From: Rhyacichthys aspro
Lineage: Eukaryota; Chordata; Actinopteri; Gobiiformes; Rhyacichthyidae
Length of the DNA stretch: 64,000 nt
Assembly: GCA_036850595.1 (NCBI GenBank)
Contig: CM072156.1
Coordinates: forward strand, 7,247,441-7,311,440
Direction of reading: 5' to 3'
The translations under genes were made by a program, and so were the position numbers. Positions 11,936-21,290 of the stretch are shown in pieces. The notes under the pieces are model-generated. The model made no database searches. It saw only the letters and a list, made by a program, of their open reading frames with translations, and was not told the origin of the DNA. Position 1 is the first letter of the stretch, and each line of letters starts with the position of its first letter.

Positions 11936-12277
11936 ACCATCAAGTTTTCACTTAATGTTTCTATAATTAAGTAGAACAGACTTCATCAGAGAACAAGGTC
12001 ATAAAAAACCAAGCAACATAATGCATCAACTCAAGACAGAGAGAAACCATTTTGTTTGAGGCCAAGTAAACATTTATCCTGCCGAGACCGGGGGGCTGCT
12101 GTGGTTTGGGTCTGAGTGTGTGTTTGTGAATGTGTGCCTTCATTCATTTCACTGAGACAGTCTTACTGTAAGGCTGCTGAAAAACTGGGTGCAGGTCAGA
12201 CATAAAACAGCTGTTTTCACACTCGCGCTGCCAGATAACGTCCGCTGGAGGAATGTTCTTATTAATTCTTATCGGCT

Positions 12278-12309
12278 CTGGAGGTTTTGGAATGTCCCAA
12301 AACCTCCAG
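12278..12309. repeat. Perfect 13-bp inverted repeat (hairpin)
   Basis: CTGGAGGTTTTGG at 12278-12290 and its exact reverse complement at 12297-12309 flank a 6-base loop. No T-run follows and no gene adjoins it. It may be part of a larger degraded element or a recombination product. Confidence 0.8.
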
Positions 12310-13169
12310 CAAAACAGGCCAGTGTGGACATTTATATTTATTTGACAAGTAAAACTGCTTTTGGAATATTTACTTAGTGATAGAAGATAAGTCTCAAATT
12401 CTCTCTGAGGGTTTTATGATTGAACTCAGAGAGACAAATATGTGGCACATGCACAAGGGAAACTCCTACAGACACTCTCTTCTGTCTCACCGTAGATCGG
12501 AGGCCAATCTATTGATTTCTTTACAAGTTTGGCCTCATTTAAATATTCTTTGTTCCAACAAAGTTCCAGTATTAGTTTTCTGCAGAGTGCACCAAGCTGA
12601 GGTCAGTGGGTGCGTGTCTCGGGGTTGAATAGCTGAATAAAAGCATTACAGCAAACATAAGCATTTTCTTTTTCACTGTACAACATATTTAATCCACTAA
12701 ATGCAGTGTTGAAAAGTCTGAAGAGGTTCTTGGGCAGAGTTCTCTCTTCTGTTGTGCTTTAAAAAAGAAGGATTTCAATTCAAAATGTCCCACATCTGCT
12801 GCATAGCACTGTAGCTATAACCATGTTTAACAGGTCGGATTCAAACTATTACTGTTTTTGTTTCATTCACTTACCTTGCACAAGTCATGAGGACAACCGT
12901 TAAAGCAAGGTATCCCAGACCTCCCCCTCCCCAGATACTTCCTCCAGCTCTTCACGGGAGAATCAGCTCCAGCAGGTTAATCTACTCCGAGTTGCTCCAG
13001 GGTGATTATTGTAGCCATGGGTACAAAATAAATCACCTAAACCTGAATATTTACAGAATGAGTTGCACATAACTTTGATTTATTTTCCAGTACAGAAAAT
13101 AGAGGAAATGTATATGAAAAAGTTAATTATTTTAAAGTTTTTTTTTTCACTTTGGTGCATTTTCTCTTT

Positions 13170-13650
13170 CTTTGCACAGCACCAGACAGGCCTTGGCCAC
13201 TGTACATTCCTGGCTTCCTTTTCTGAAAAGAAGGACCTTGGCTGTCCCTATTGAAAAGCAGATTCCTCATTGAATAGGAAGCCCTTGTCCTTACATCGCT
13301 CTGTGTGCACGGCGCTGCTGCTGTACTAATGGCAACATCAGTCCCCATCTGGCGTCCATCATTTGGATTCAGGGCAGGGTCTGTCCCGGCAGATACATCC
13401 GATTAGTCCCTCTCATCGATTTGTACCGGCTCGTCATGACTTAGTCAACCCAAGGTGTCTCTTCTATGACACACTGTCTCATGGTGATTTAGTTTGCCAA
13501 TGCTCTAAGTGCATTGAGTGTGACAATAAAATCTTTAATCTAATATGCATCCTAAAGAGGGAGGCGTCGGGGAATAAAAAGACAGGGGGAAGGGGTGGAG
13601 GGGTAATGTTCTCCATAATGTGGATGTAATGAGAAAGGTTTGTGACGGGC
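13170..13650. promoter_or_regulatory. Candidate conserved non-coding element
   Basis: A complex block of mixed composition ending in a purine-rich stretch (13555-13600). Overlapping frames on both strands (up to 88 codons) look like chance. A role as regulatory DNA is only inferred. Confidence 0.2.
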
Positions 13651-14195
13651 AGGACGCAGACACAAAAGCTTGGAGTGCAGCGTTCACCTGTGGATCCTGC
13701 TGGATGAATATCAGGTGGCATTGAAATATGACTTTGCTGTCGCTGAATAGCTGCACCATTTAACTCTTTATGGAACCTATCCTGTAGAAATGATAAAGAA
13801 ATACAACAAACGGAGACACTTTGTGGCTTCAGTATACGTTACCTGATAAATACATCCAATCATGTGTTGGCTCTGGAGATTCTAGTGTGTTTAAAGAATT
13901 ACATTTTTAAAAAGGCAGCAAATCAGTCTGTCAATGTACTACACAAATGTTCCTCTTTAAGTCTGAAGAAAATGCTGAATATGGGAAATGTTTTCACTCC
14001 ACTTTTTAAGAAGCTGCTTCAAAAATCGAATCCACATGTACTGGCATCTGTTAAAAGAATATTCAGATGTTGCTTTTTATTAGACAATGTTGATATATCC
14101 AAGCATATGCATGGGAAGGAGACTCATCCTACATTTAGAAATAGTACAAATGTGACTTTTATTATTACCCACAGGTCTTTCACTGGTGCATAGAG

Positions 14196-14400
14196 CTGCT
14201 GATCTAAGATTGCAATGTCATTATAATCACATCATCATAGCACTTGTCTATCTTAAAAGATATTCAAATCTCCATAGAAACCAGCAGAGGATTTTAGTCC
14301 ATTACTTCCTGTTTCAAACTGAACACTGAAGGAGAAGCACACTCATGTTTCTATTTGAGGTTTAGTGATTGTATGAGCTAAATTGATTTAGTTTCAAAAG
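14196..14400 (+). repeat. Dispersed repeat, copy B
   Basis: Shares 'caaatctccatagaaaccag' (14265-14284) with copy C, and 'ccattacttcctgtt' and 'actcatgtttctatttgag' with copies A and C. The 'acggctgcccag' segment present in A and C is missing, so this copy carries an internal deletion. Confidence 0.6.
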
Positions 14401-14769
14401 GCCAACAAACCTTTGTCTGCTGGGGCTGGTCATAGAGAACAGCATGTCCCTGATGGGCTCCTGTAGCTGCTCACAACACAACACAGCTTTAATTGAATTT
14501 ATTTATTATTATTTATTTGCGTGGTTAGATAAGCTTCATTTTGGTTCCTGTGTGCTATGATTGGAGTTCATTCACCGCCGTATTCAAAGTATTCAAACTC
14601 AAAGTGGTGAGGGATAGTTTTATAAGTTAGAATCCTTTCAGGGGCTGAAGATATTATATCAATGTAGAAGTGTGTGATACTTGGGTATTACATTTTACAG
14701 TGTTTGAATGTAAGGTTTCATCTTCAGTTGGGTGTTTTTCACGCATCATTTTGTGAATTCACTTCAATT

Positions 14770-15020
14770 TCAATTTGTGCCAATGTGCCCTAAATTTAAG
14801 CCCAACTTTGGCCCCTCGAAATAGTTACCTCTTTAGTGTCATTTTGTCTATTTTTAACGTGGCTTTGTTCCCCATTACCTATCTTTAGAATAATTTAGTG
14901 TCTTTGTCTCTGATTAATGTTTAGTCCCAAACATATTTAATGTTTTTGAGGGCTGAATAAGGCATTGCTAAAGGCCGCATTTGGCCCTTGGGCCTTGAGT
15001 TTGACATGTCTGTTCTAGAC
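14770..15020 (+). repeat. Dispersed repeat ending in 'gggccttgagtttgacatgt'
   Basis: The right end carries 'tttggcccttgggccttgag' followed by 'tttgacatgtctgttctaga', a motif familiar from an abundant fish repeat. A second copy in the opposite orientation begins near 39912 ('catgacaaacccaaggctca', then 'ggggccaaat'). The left limit is uncertain. Confidence 0.55.
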
Positions 15021-15289
15021 AGTCATAAGTGATGAATACAGCTGATTACCATTGCATAAGAATATATTAAATTTTTAAAGGAAATCCTACGTATTAAGAC
15101 TTAAAGAGCACTGAGATATTTTGTAAAACTGTGTGATTTAAACAAATGGATAAATTTAATGCAGTTCTAAAAACATTTCAAAATCATTTACTTATGAAAA
15201 CATAAATAAATATTTGTGCTGTTACAAAACCCAGTTATTTATCAGCTGGTAGAACATATTGACATTTTTCATCTCACGCATGACTAACT

Positions 15290-15690
15290 TTAACTCTTTG
15301 TGATTATTATCCTCTGAAATGGCTGTAAAACGTTCACATCCGTCGCCCGCAGCCTCCAAATCCCATTTCCTCCGTGTGTACCCCGCTCTAATCTGCATTT
15401 GCCGTTTGAAGCATATGATCGAGTGAATGGGGTTATAGGGCACAATGGCGGCGCGGCGCTCTCCGTCATTCTAACTGACAACCGTCCCATTGCCTGGACC
15501 GGAGCATCATATTTATGGATGTGCACACTGTATTTCAATGAGATTTGGAGCGGCGCTGTCTCCATAGATCATTACCCAGATCCTGCTCAATCAACTGTAC
15601 TCCACCGCTGCTCTGTCTCGGTAAAAGGGCATAACAGTGAGGAAATGCCATGTTCTGCATTATGCTGTAATGCACTGTAAAATCAGAAAG
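15290..15690. promoter_or_regulatory. Candidate conserved non-coding element
   Basis: A CpG-containing block of high complexity ('cacaatggcggcgcggcgct' near 15440-15459). A 93-codon plus frame and a 91-codon minus frame overlap here, but neither has splice signals or a recognisable domain. It could be an upstream regulatory element, or less likely an unrecognised exon. Confidence 0.25.
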
Positions 15691-16454
15691 GTGCTTTATA
15701 GAAATTTGATCACGGTGAGGGTGATTTTACGGGTGTCTTGAGAGCAAGTTTAATGCTTCCTTTTTATGGTTTATGGTGTTAAAAGCATGCCATTATACCT
15801 ATAAGCAGCCACCTTGTCTCTGACTATTCAACACACTTCTTTGAGGAGATGGAATGACTTAGCTGCTTAATTAAATCTATCTCTAATGGATAAAAGGTCA
15901 CACAGTTGATGGGACAAATGCACTCCATTGTACACATAGTTTTAATGAATGCCTTGCCAAAACAGTCTGAAATGTTTCCACAATGTCATGCATCTCTAAT
16001 TGATAGATAGTTCCAAAAAGGGGCTTCTTCAAAGGAATGTTTTTGTGTTTCATGTTCATAATTGGCTCTTGGCACGCCTGACCTGCCGTGCTGACACCAG
16101 ATACACCGACATCTCTTTAATGAATCTGTGTCATGTCACTCTCTAGTTTTTGGGACAAAAATGACATGGAAATCAAAAAGATAAGCAGGTTTGTGTGTCA
16201 GTGGCGCTTGTTATGTTGACCTGACAAGACCCTGCTGTGTTTTAGATAAATATCATTGTTATTTATAATTGTTTGAAGGCAGAGACGTGTCACATGTGGC
16301 GAGAGTGATGGAACAAACACTATTAACTGATGAGACCATGCAGGCATAATGATGGTTTGTTGATAATTTGATAAATATCCAATTATTTTTAAAGGGAAGA
16401 CCACTGAGTAAATTAAATATTCTATAATTTTACTCGGAAATGTAATTCAGTTCA
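15691..16454. other. Non-coding DNA, nothing recognised
   Basis: AT-rich upstream sequence without identifiable exons or repeats. Confidence 0.5.
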
Positions 16455-17042
16455 ATCAAAGATGCAATCTGTAGTTTTGGCAGCATTAGGTTGCAGTTCA
16501 CGCCCCTCTTTTCTACAGCTCTACCTGATCTGTTTTTTTTGTCCCTGTCTCAGACTCCACTCTCCTCCAAAAGCAGCCGAGGTCCTCAGGCAGGACCTCT
16601 CCTGCTTCTTTTATTCAAAATATAAAATGAACTAACATTTCATCCACAAAATACTAATACATTTCAACAAACTGAAGTTTAGAGTTTAGCATTAGCTTAG
16701 CTGTGACTTCAGCGTCAGGACGACAATTATCTCCTCCTCGTTAAACATTACGTGATTGAATTGACAGTATTTATCTGTATTGTACATTGCCTCCCTTTTC
16801 TCTGTTGATGTTTTTCTTTTTTGAGCAGTTTCTCTGCTGAAAATACACTTTATCTGCAGCTATTACACTTCCTGGAACGTCACATGACAAGCCGGTGTCG
16901 ACCAATGGGAGTGCTCCTTTTTCGAGCCTTTGATTGGAAGGTTTTCCGTTCCTGAATAGAGGTTCTCTATTAACATCCCTTATAATAAACAGTAGATGGC
17001 ATCATAAAGACTATTTTTTTCCACAAAGGACTGCTTTAACCA
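16455..17042. repeat. Probable short DNA-transposon relic
   Basis: The left edge 'caaagatgcaatctgtagtt' and the reverse complement of the right edge ('ttaaagcagtcctttgtgg') resemble one another imperfectly. Both resemble the 'taaaggtgcaatctgtagtt' ends of non-autonomous fish DNA transposons. About 580 bases with no transposase. The assignment is tentative because the end match is only moderate. Confidence 0.4.
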
Positions 17043-17469
17043 TATACTATTTGGGGTTTAAACCATTTTCCCCAACTTGAAGAAAAAAAAATCATGTACA
17101 GTCTGTTTAAGTTAAGTAATCCAAAAGTTGTAGTACATCCGTCCATGAGCAGCCATTTTTAGAACAGGTGAATTGTGTTATTCAGACTTGTTATGAGCCA
17201 GTTTGAGAGAAAAGCTAAATGTTGACGCAAAATGTGCAAAATCTATGGTGAAATCGCAAAATGACTCCCAAGCACAAATACAAGCTGAGGAGGAGAAAAG
17301 AAGGTTGTGTGTTGTTGATGTTTGAAGCTAGCTGCCATTGTTTTCCTTCCTTGCTAATCAATCAAGCAGAAAAAAGAAGCCATCTTTTTGGAAATAGAGT
17401 TCAAGCCATCTTTCCAAAGCAGTCCGCTGGAAGATATGGTAGGCCGCGATGCAGAAAATAGGCATGTAT

Positions 17470-18060
17470 GAGAAGTAATCAAGGTGGCCCACGAGCATAG
17501 TGACAGTAGGTTAAGAGTTTGTGTGTGTGTGTGGAGACAGAGCTGTGTTCCTGTGTTGGAGAAAATGGGAGCAGCTGGGGGTACGCGGCGTGCACACCAA
17601 CAGTCAGTCAAATGTGCTTGTTATCAACTGCGAGCGAGAGAAAGAGGCGAACGCAGCGGGAGAGGAATGCAGTCACGGCTGTAAAGTGGGTGTGAAAACA
17701 GCCATGTTCGGCGACCTCTGAGCTGACCTCTCCAGCCCGCCTCCCCCTGTTCCCCTTGTAGCTGATAGTATCTGTATGAAGTGTGTGCGCGGAAAAAAAA
17801 GCCTGGGAAAACGCGACGGAGTATGTGTTCCTCCCAGCGTTCGGCCTTGACGGAGTGTTGATGCGCGATCGCTGGAAGTCAACAGCTCTGAGTTTACACC
17901 GAGCGGGCCGTCCCGGGGAAAGGGTCAAAAGGATTATCTTAAATTATTAGCTCACCTCTCACCCCTCTCCCCGAGCCTGCTCTCTGTCTTGTCTCTGCTG
18001 GGCTTCTGTATCCGCAGAGGCAAGCGGCACCTGTTGCTCTGTTACACAGCAGGCGCCTTA
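17470..18060. promoter_or_regulatory. CpG-rich upstream block
   Basis: A GC- and CpG-richer stretch (strongest at 17580-17920) about 2.5 kb upstream of the efna5 promoter, containing 'tgatgcgcgatcgctgg' near 17860. Short open frames occur on both strands without known domains. It might be a distal regulatory element or an alternative upstream start site; neither is shown by the sequence. Confidence 0.3.
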
Positions 18061-18261
18061 CAAGAAAATGGAAATGGTGAGGTTTAGACCAAGGCCAAAG
18101 TCACGGGTAAAACACTGGGGGTTAGACATTTATTTTTCCCATTTCTAAATATTTTATAAATGTTATATTCAAGGAGATAAACCCACAAAACTGACTTAAT
18201 AATATTTGTAATAATAGTCTTACCTTTTATGGATGGCAGGGGCTAGAGAGTGTCCCAGTCC

Positions 18262-18385
18262 AACCATTCACACTCATCTAATTCTAAAGGTTATTTAGAG
18301 GCACTCATTCACCTCTAGATGTCTTTGGGCTGCACAGAGACAACACACAGTAGCACAAAGAGGACATCCAGACTTTTAAAAATGT
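18262..18385 (+). repeat. Fragment of common fish repeat (tail part)
   Basis: The order 'cattcacactcatct', 'ttatttagaggcactcattc', 'gatgtctttgggctg', 'acacagtagca' parallels the tail of an abundant teleost repeat ('caatttagagtcacc', 'catgtctttggactgtggga'). Diverged copy. Confidence 0.5.
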
Positions 18386-19984
18386 CCCGATCCTCATGTG
18401 TCATTCTGTCCTGATTCAACAGGTGTCCTTCAGTGTTTGACAGAGACAAACCCGCACTGCTTTTATCTTGTTTTGTTTTTGTGCCCTCATTTTCGTCCAG
18501 TCTAATGAAGCTAAACCTTTGTCATGATGTTGATCTTTAGACTTGACCTTCTTTGTCGTAAATGACCCCAAGCTTCATCTCTTTTATCATCCACTTAAAA
18601 CCACATGGTGTTAGCTCAAATTGCAGAAACTTTTTCTTTACATCGAGCCATTTTAAAACTTTAAAACTCAACTACAGTTTTTTGTTCCATTATTTTCTAT
18701 TTGTCTACATATTAGTTCTGGCTGAAATACAGTAAAACTCTTTCAAATTAAAAGGTAATTTTACTATGCAATTAAATGGTTTGAAATGTGTAAATTAAAA
18801 TATTTAATTTTGTATTTGGTAAATTTGGTTTTATTTCTGCTTTTACTAAATACTAGACTATTACTTTCATGTCAGATGTGTGTTAGACATTATGACCACT
18901 ATTAATGAGTGATTTAATGGGACTTATACAGTAAGAAGAAATGGATTGGAGTCACTTTGTGTGTGACTGAGCCACTGTCCCACTGCCACTGTTCTGAATT
19001 CATTTTCCACTCTTCGCCCTGAACTGGGAGCCTGCTGCTTATTTTCACTCCTTCCATAAATCCCGTTAATGGCCGGAGCGGAGACGACAGATGTGCTTCA
19101 CCTGTGTGCACTTGGATGTGGATCTGTCCCGGGCTGTGGGTGGTGTGGAGTGGGGGGCTGACCACAGCGGGGCGTGAGGGGCACTGGAGCGGGACTGGAG
19201 GGACACCTCACACCACACAGAGCCTGGCTGTCCAGCTTTGTGCACGAATACAGTGGATCTGAATGTGGGCAGATACAAGCCACACATTATTATGAAGTAC
19301 TGCATTTTCTTTTTAGACTCATAACACATGCTGCTCGTCACCTACACAGGGTTCAAAAGAAAAATACACTGAACAACATTTGAAAATATGTCATTTGTTA
19401 AAATTGCTCTATTGCTGCTGTTGGATCCTGGGGTTTGCATTCAGCACTAATGTTTTGACTGTTTAAGGGTTTCTGTAAGAGCAGTGTATTTATGAAAAGG
19501 TACAAGGAAGAAAGTGGAAAAACAACAGACTCAATTTTTTATTTTTGCTTTGCATTTAATTTAGTAGTTTTGGTATTTGTTCTGTTTTGCTAATGGTTTT
19601 CTATAATTCCTAACTGCTGGATAACCACAAGCATAAACCTCAGAGTCAGTTGTGTGTAGCTAGAGTTAATACAAAATTCCTTGGTTTGTCACAAAACGCA
19701 CACATTACACTAAATGTTAAATATGGAACATCCTGCCTATTTCCCTTAATCTGAATATTGTTTTTATTTATCCACATTTCTGGAAACATTCGTTTAATTT
19801 AAAATTGTACTGAGCTAATACTAACATGTTTTACGCTTGACAAGTGTGCTAATTGGACGGTAATTTTTTAATCAATTGCCCATTTCCAGCGCACACTTTG
19901 ATATGATTAGCCTACATTTTAAACTGATGTAAAGTCAATAGGAGTGGAGCATGTTGGCGCAGATGAAGTCCATTTAAAGACAGA
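18386..19984. other. Upstream DNA before the efna5 CpG island
   Basis: AT-rich to about 18910, then a GC-richer block at 18950-19260, then AT-rich again up to the CpG-dense promoter. No exon is recognised. The overlapping frames at 18914-19383 lie on both strands and look like by-products of GC content. Confidence 0.45.
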
Positions 19985-20402
19985 GTAACTCAAATCCACG
20001 GCGTCGTGCTCCGCTGCGTCCTTTCGGTGGAACCCAATCTGAGCACGGCTCTTATCAGAGGCATCAGACAGCGGTGTCTGTGCGCGCTCCCCGTCCCGTC
20101 CCGCACCTCTCCTCGGCTCGGCCCCGTCCGACTCTACCTCGGTCTAATTGAATTAGTGTCTTTTGGGCGGGGGGAGGGGCAAGGCTTTGTTCCAGCGACG
20201 CCCATTCAAACCACGCCGAGCCAATGGGACTGTGCCCCGCTCGGCGTCACCAAACCCACTCTCTCCGCTCGGGCTTCTGCGTCTGAGGCTCGACACAACA
20301 CACTGCAACTCTACGCACCGCACGCGCAGAGGATCGCCGAGCTTTTTTCGTTGTTACGTGTCGCGTGATGGCTTATATATGAGCGAGGACAGCGCGACAC
20401 GG
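19985..20402 (+). promoter_or_regulatory. efna5: efna5 CpG-island promoter
   Basis: A CpG-dense region directly upstream of the first coding exon. Elements in order: a GC box GGGCGGGG at 20165-20172 with a second G-rich box behind it; a CCAAT box (GCCAATGGG, CCAAT at 20221-20225), the type of site bound by NF-Y; and a TATA-like TTATATAT at 20373-20380. Normal spacing would place transcription initiation near 20400-20410. The CCAAT box lies inside a perfect inverted repeat (separate entry). The start site is inferred and not visible in the sequence; CpG-island promoters often use several starts. Confidence 0.6.
20213..20247. repeat. Inverted repeat framing the CCAAT box
   Basis: ACGCCGAG (20213-20220) and its exact reverse complement CTCGGCGT (20240-20247) are separated by 19 bases that contain the CCAAT box. 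It could be a pair of binding sites for one factor in opposite orientation, or coincidence in GC-rich DNA. Confidence 0.6.
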
Positions 20403-20516
20403 ACGTAAACATCCACAAAGATCAGCCGCTGTCCCTAAACGCGGACACGGACACCTCCCCGCGGCGTGACACCAGCTGCAGGACCACGACCAGGACTAAG
20501 ACCAGAGCAGGACTGT

Positions 20517-20555
20517 ATGGCTTTAAAAAGTTACCGCGAGGACATGGACATCTGA
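20517..20555 (+). other. Upstream ORF 1 (12 codons) in efna5 leader
   Basis: ATG at 20517 reads 12 codons (MALKSYREDMDI) to TGA at 20553-20555. Its context is weak at -3 (T) but has G at +4. A second in-frame ATG lies at codon 10. If the leader is transcribed as inferred, scanning ribosomes would meet it before the ephrin start. Confidence 0.45.
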
Positions 20556-20817
20556 CGTGCGCCGCGCGGCGTCACTGAGCCCTGTTTGTTTCTGTTTGTG
20601 TCTGTTTTTCTCTGTGGACTAACAACAAGTACGACTTGAGCTCCGTGCGCGAGGGCTGCACGCGCTGACGGCTGTAGCTCACTGTGTTCGTGAGAACAGT
20701 GCTTTAACTGAGACACGCACGGACGCCGTGAACAAGTGTCACCGAGTCCCGCGTGTCACTCTTCCGCTTTGTCTCGCGCTGTGGGCGGCTGTGTTTGACT
20801 ACACACAGCGCGTGCCC

Positions 20818-20823
20818 ATGTGA
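20818..20823 (+). other. Start-stop element (ATG-TGA) in efna5 leader
   Basis: ATG at 20818-20820 is followed directly by TGA, 55 bases before the main start codon's first base. Such minimal upstream ORFs are known in other genes to pause ribosomes and lower translation of the main frame. The flanking context (C at -3) is weak, so many ribosomes may pass it. Confidence 0.45.
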
Positions 20824-20878
20824 ACGAGAGCCGTCACCTGTCCCGCCTGAAGAGCCGTCCGAGACCCCGAGGATAGTG

Positions 20879-21009
20879 ATGCTGGCAGTGGAAGTGGAGA
20901 TGGTGCTGTTCGCCTGTCTGCTGCTCTGGATGTGTGTTTTCAGCCAGGAGCCCAGCTCCAAAGTGGTGGCCGACCGCTACGCCGTCTTCTGGAACCGGAC
21001 TAACGCCAG
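20879..21009 (+). CDS. efna5: Ephrin-A5, first coding exon (partial gene)
   Basis: Ephrin-A5 is a GPI-anchored cell-surface ligand for Eph receptor tyrosine kinases that guides axons and patterns tissue boundaries by contact-dependent signalling. This exon gives 43 whole codons plus two bases. Residues 1-22 are a signal peptide with a hydrophobic core ending LLLWMCVFS, the same ending as in mammalian ephrin-A5 apart from an extra L. The mature protein would start QEPSSK. Residues 31-38, ADRYAVFW, are the family signature opening the receptor-binding domain, and N39-R-T keeps the conserved N-glycosylation sequon. The start ATG has G at -3. The exon ends in CAG/GTAAGT inside an Arg codon (phase 2), as in other ephrin-A genes. 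The N-terminal signature separates it from ephrin-A2 and -A3; which teleost paralogue (a or b) is unclear. The remaining exons, with the receptor-binding core and the GPI signal, lie beyond the window. Confidence 0.93.
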
Positions 21010-21290
21010 GTAAGTGTCCTGTAGTGGGCCGCTCTGCTCCGTGTTCCCGGGGCTGGCTGCGCTGAGCCCGGCTGTAGTTCATGAGGCTAGTCGCTGTGGA
21101 GCTCCGCGGCGGGGCGCAGCGCCACTGGCAGCGGGTGAAGGCCACGGCGCTGCTCGGAACAGGGCAGGGTGACACTGTCGTATTTCAGGCTGAGAACAAA
21201 CTGCGCAGCCCCCGAGGAACTGTTTTAACCCGCGCGCACCAGGGCCAGGACTATCCCTTTGTCATGAGTGGGGCATTAGTGTTAGTGTTG
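21010..21290. other. CpG-island tail in start of intron 1
   Basis: GC- and CpG-rich sequence continues for about 280 bases past the exon. An open plus-strand frame here (21081-21293) has no known domain and reflects GC richness. Confidence 0.5.

Larger units (their letters stand above)
20403..20878 (+). other. efna5: Inferred efna5 5' untranslated leader
   Basis: A GC-rich leader of about 475 nt if transcription starts near 20403. It contains only three ATG triplets before the main start: two in one short frame (20517 and 20544) and one at 20818. The main frame is open upstream to at least 20753 but has no in-frame ATG there, so the protein start at 20879 is the natural choice. The 5' limit is an estimate from the TATA-like element. 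Confidence 0.5.

Noticed and set aside
15399..15680. 93-codon plus-strand frame that looks fairly protein-like
   Set aside because: Residue mix is plausible, but no family is recognised and there are no splice signals or start context. More likely non-coding complex sequence.
20753..20878. In-frame N-terminal extension of efna5 from 20753
   Set aside because: The codon at 20753 is GTG, not ATG. The extension lacks signal-peptide character, and the ATG at 20879 gives the normal ephrin-A5 signal peptide.
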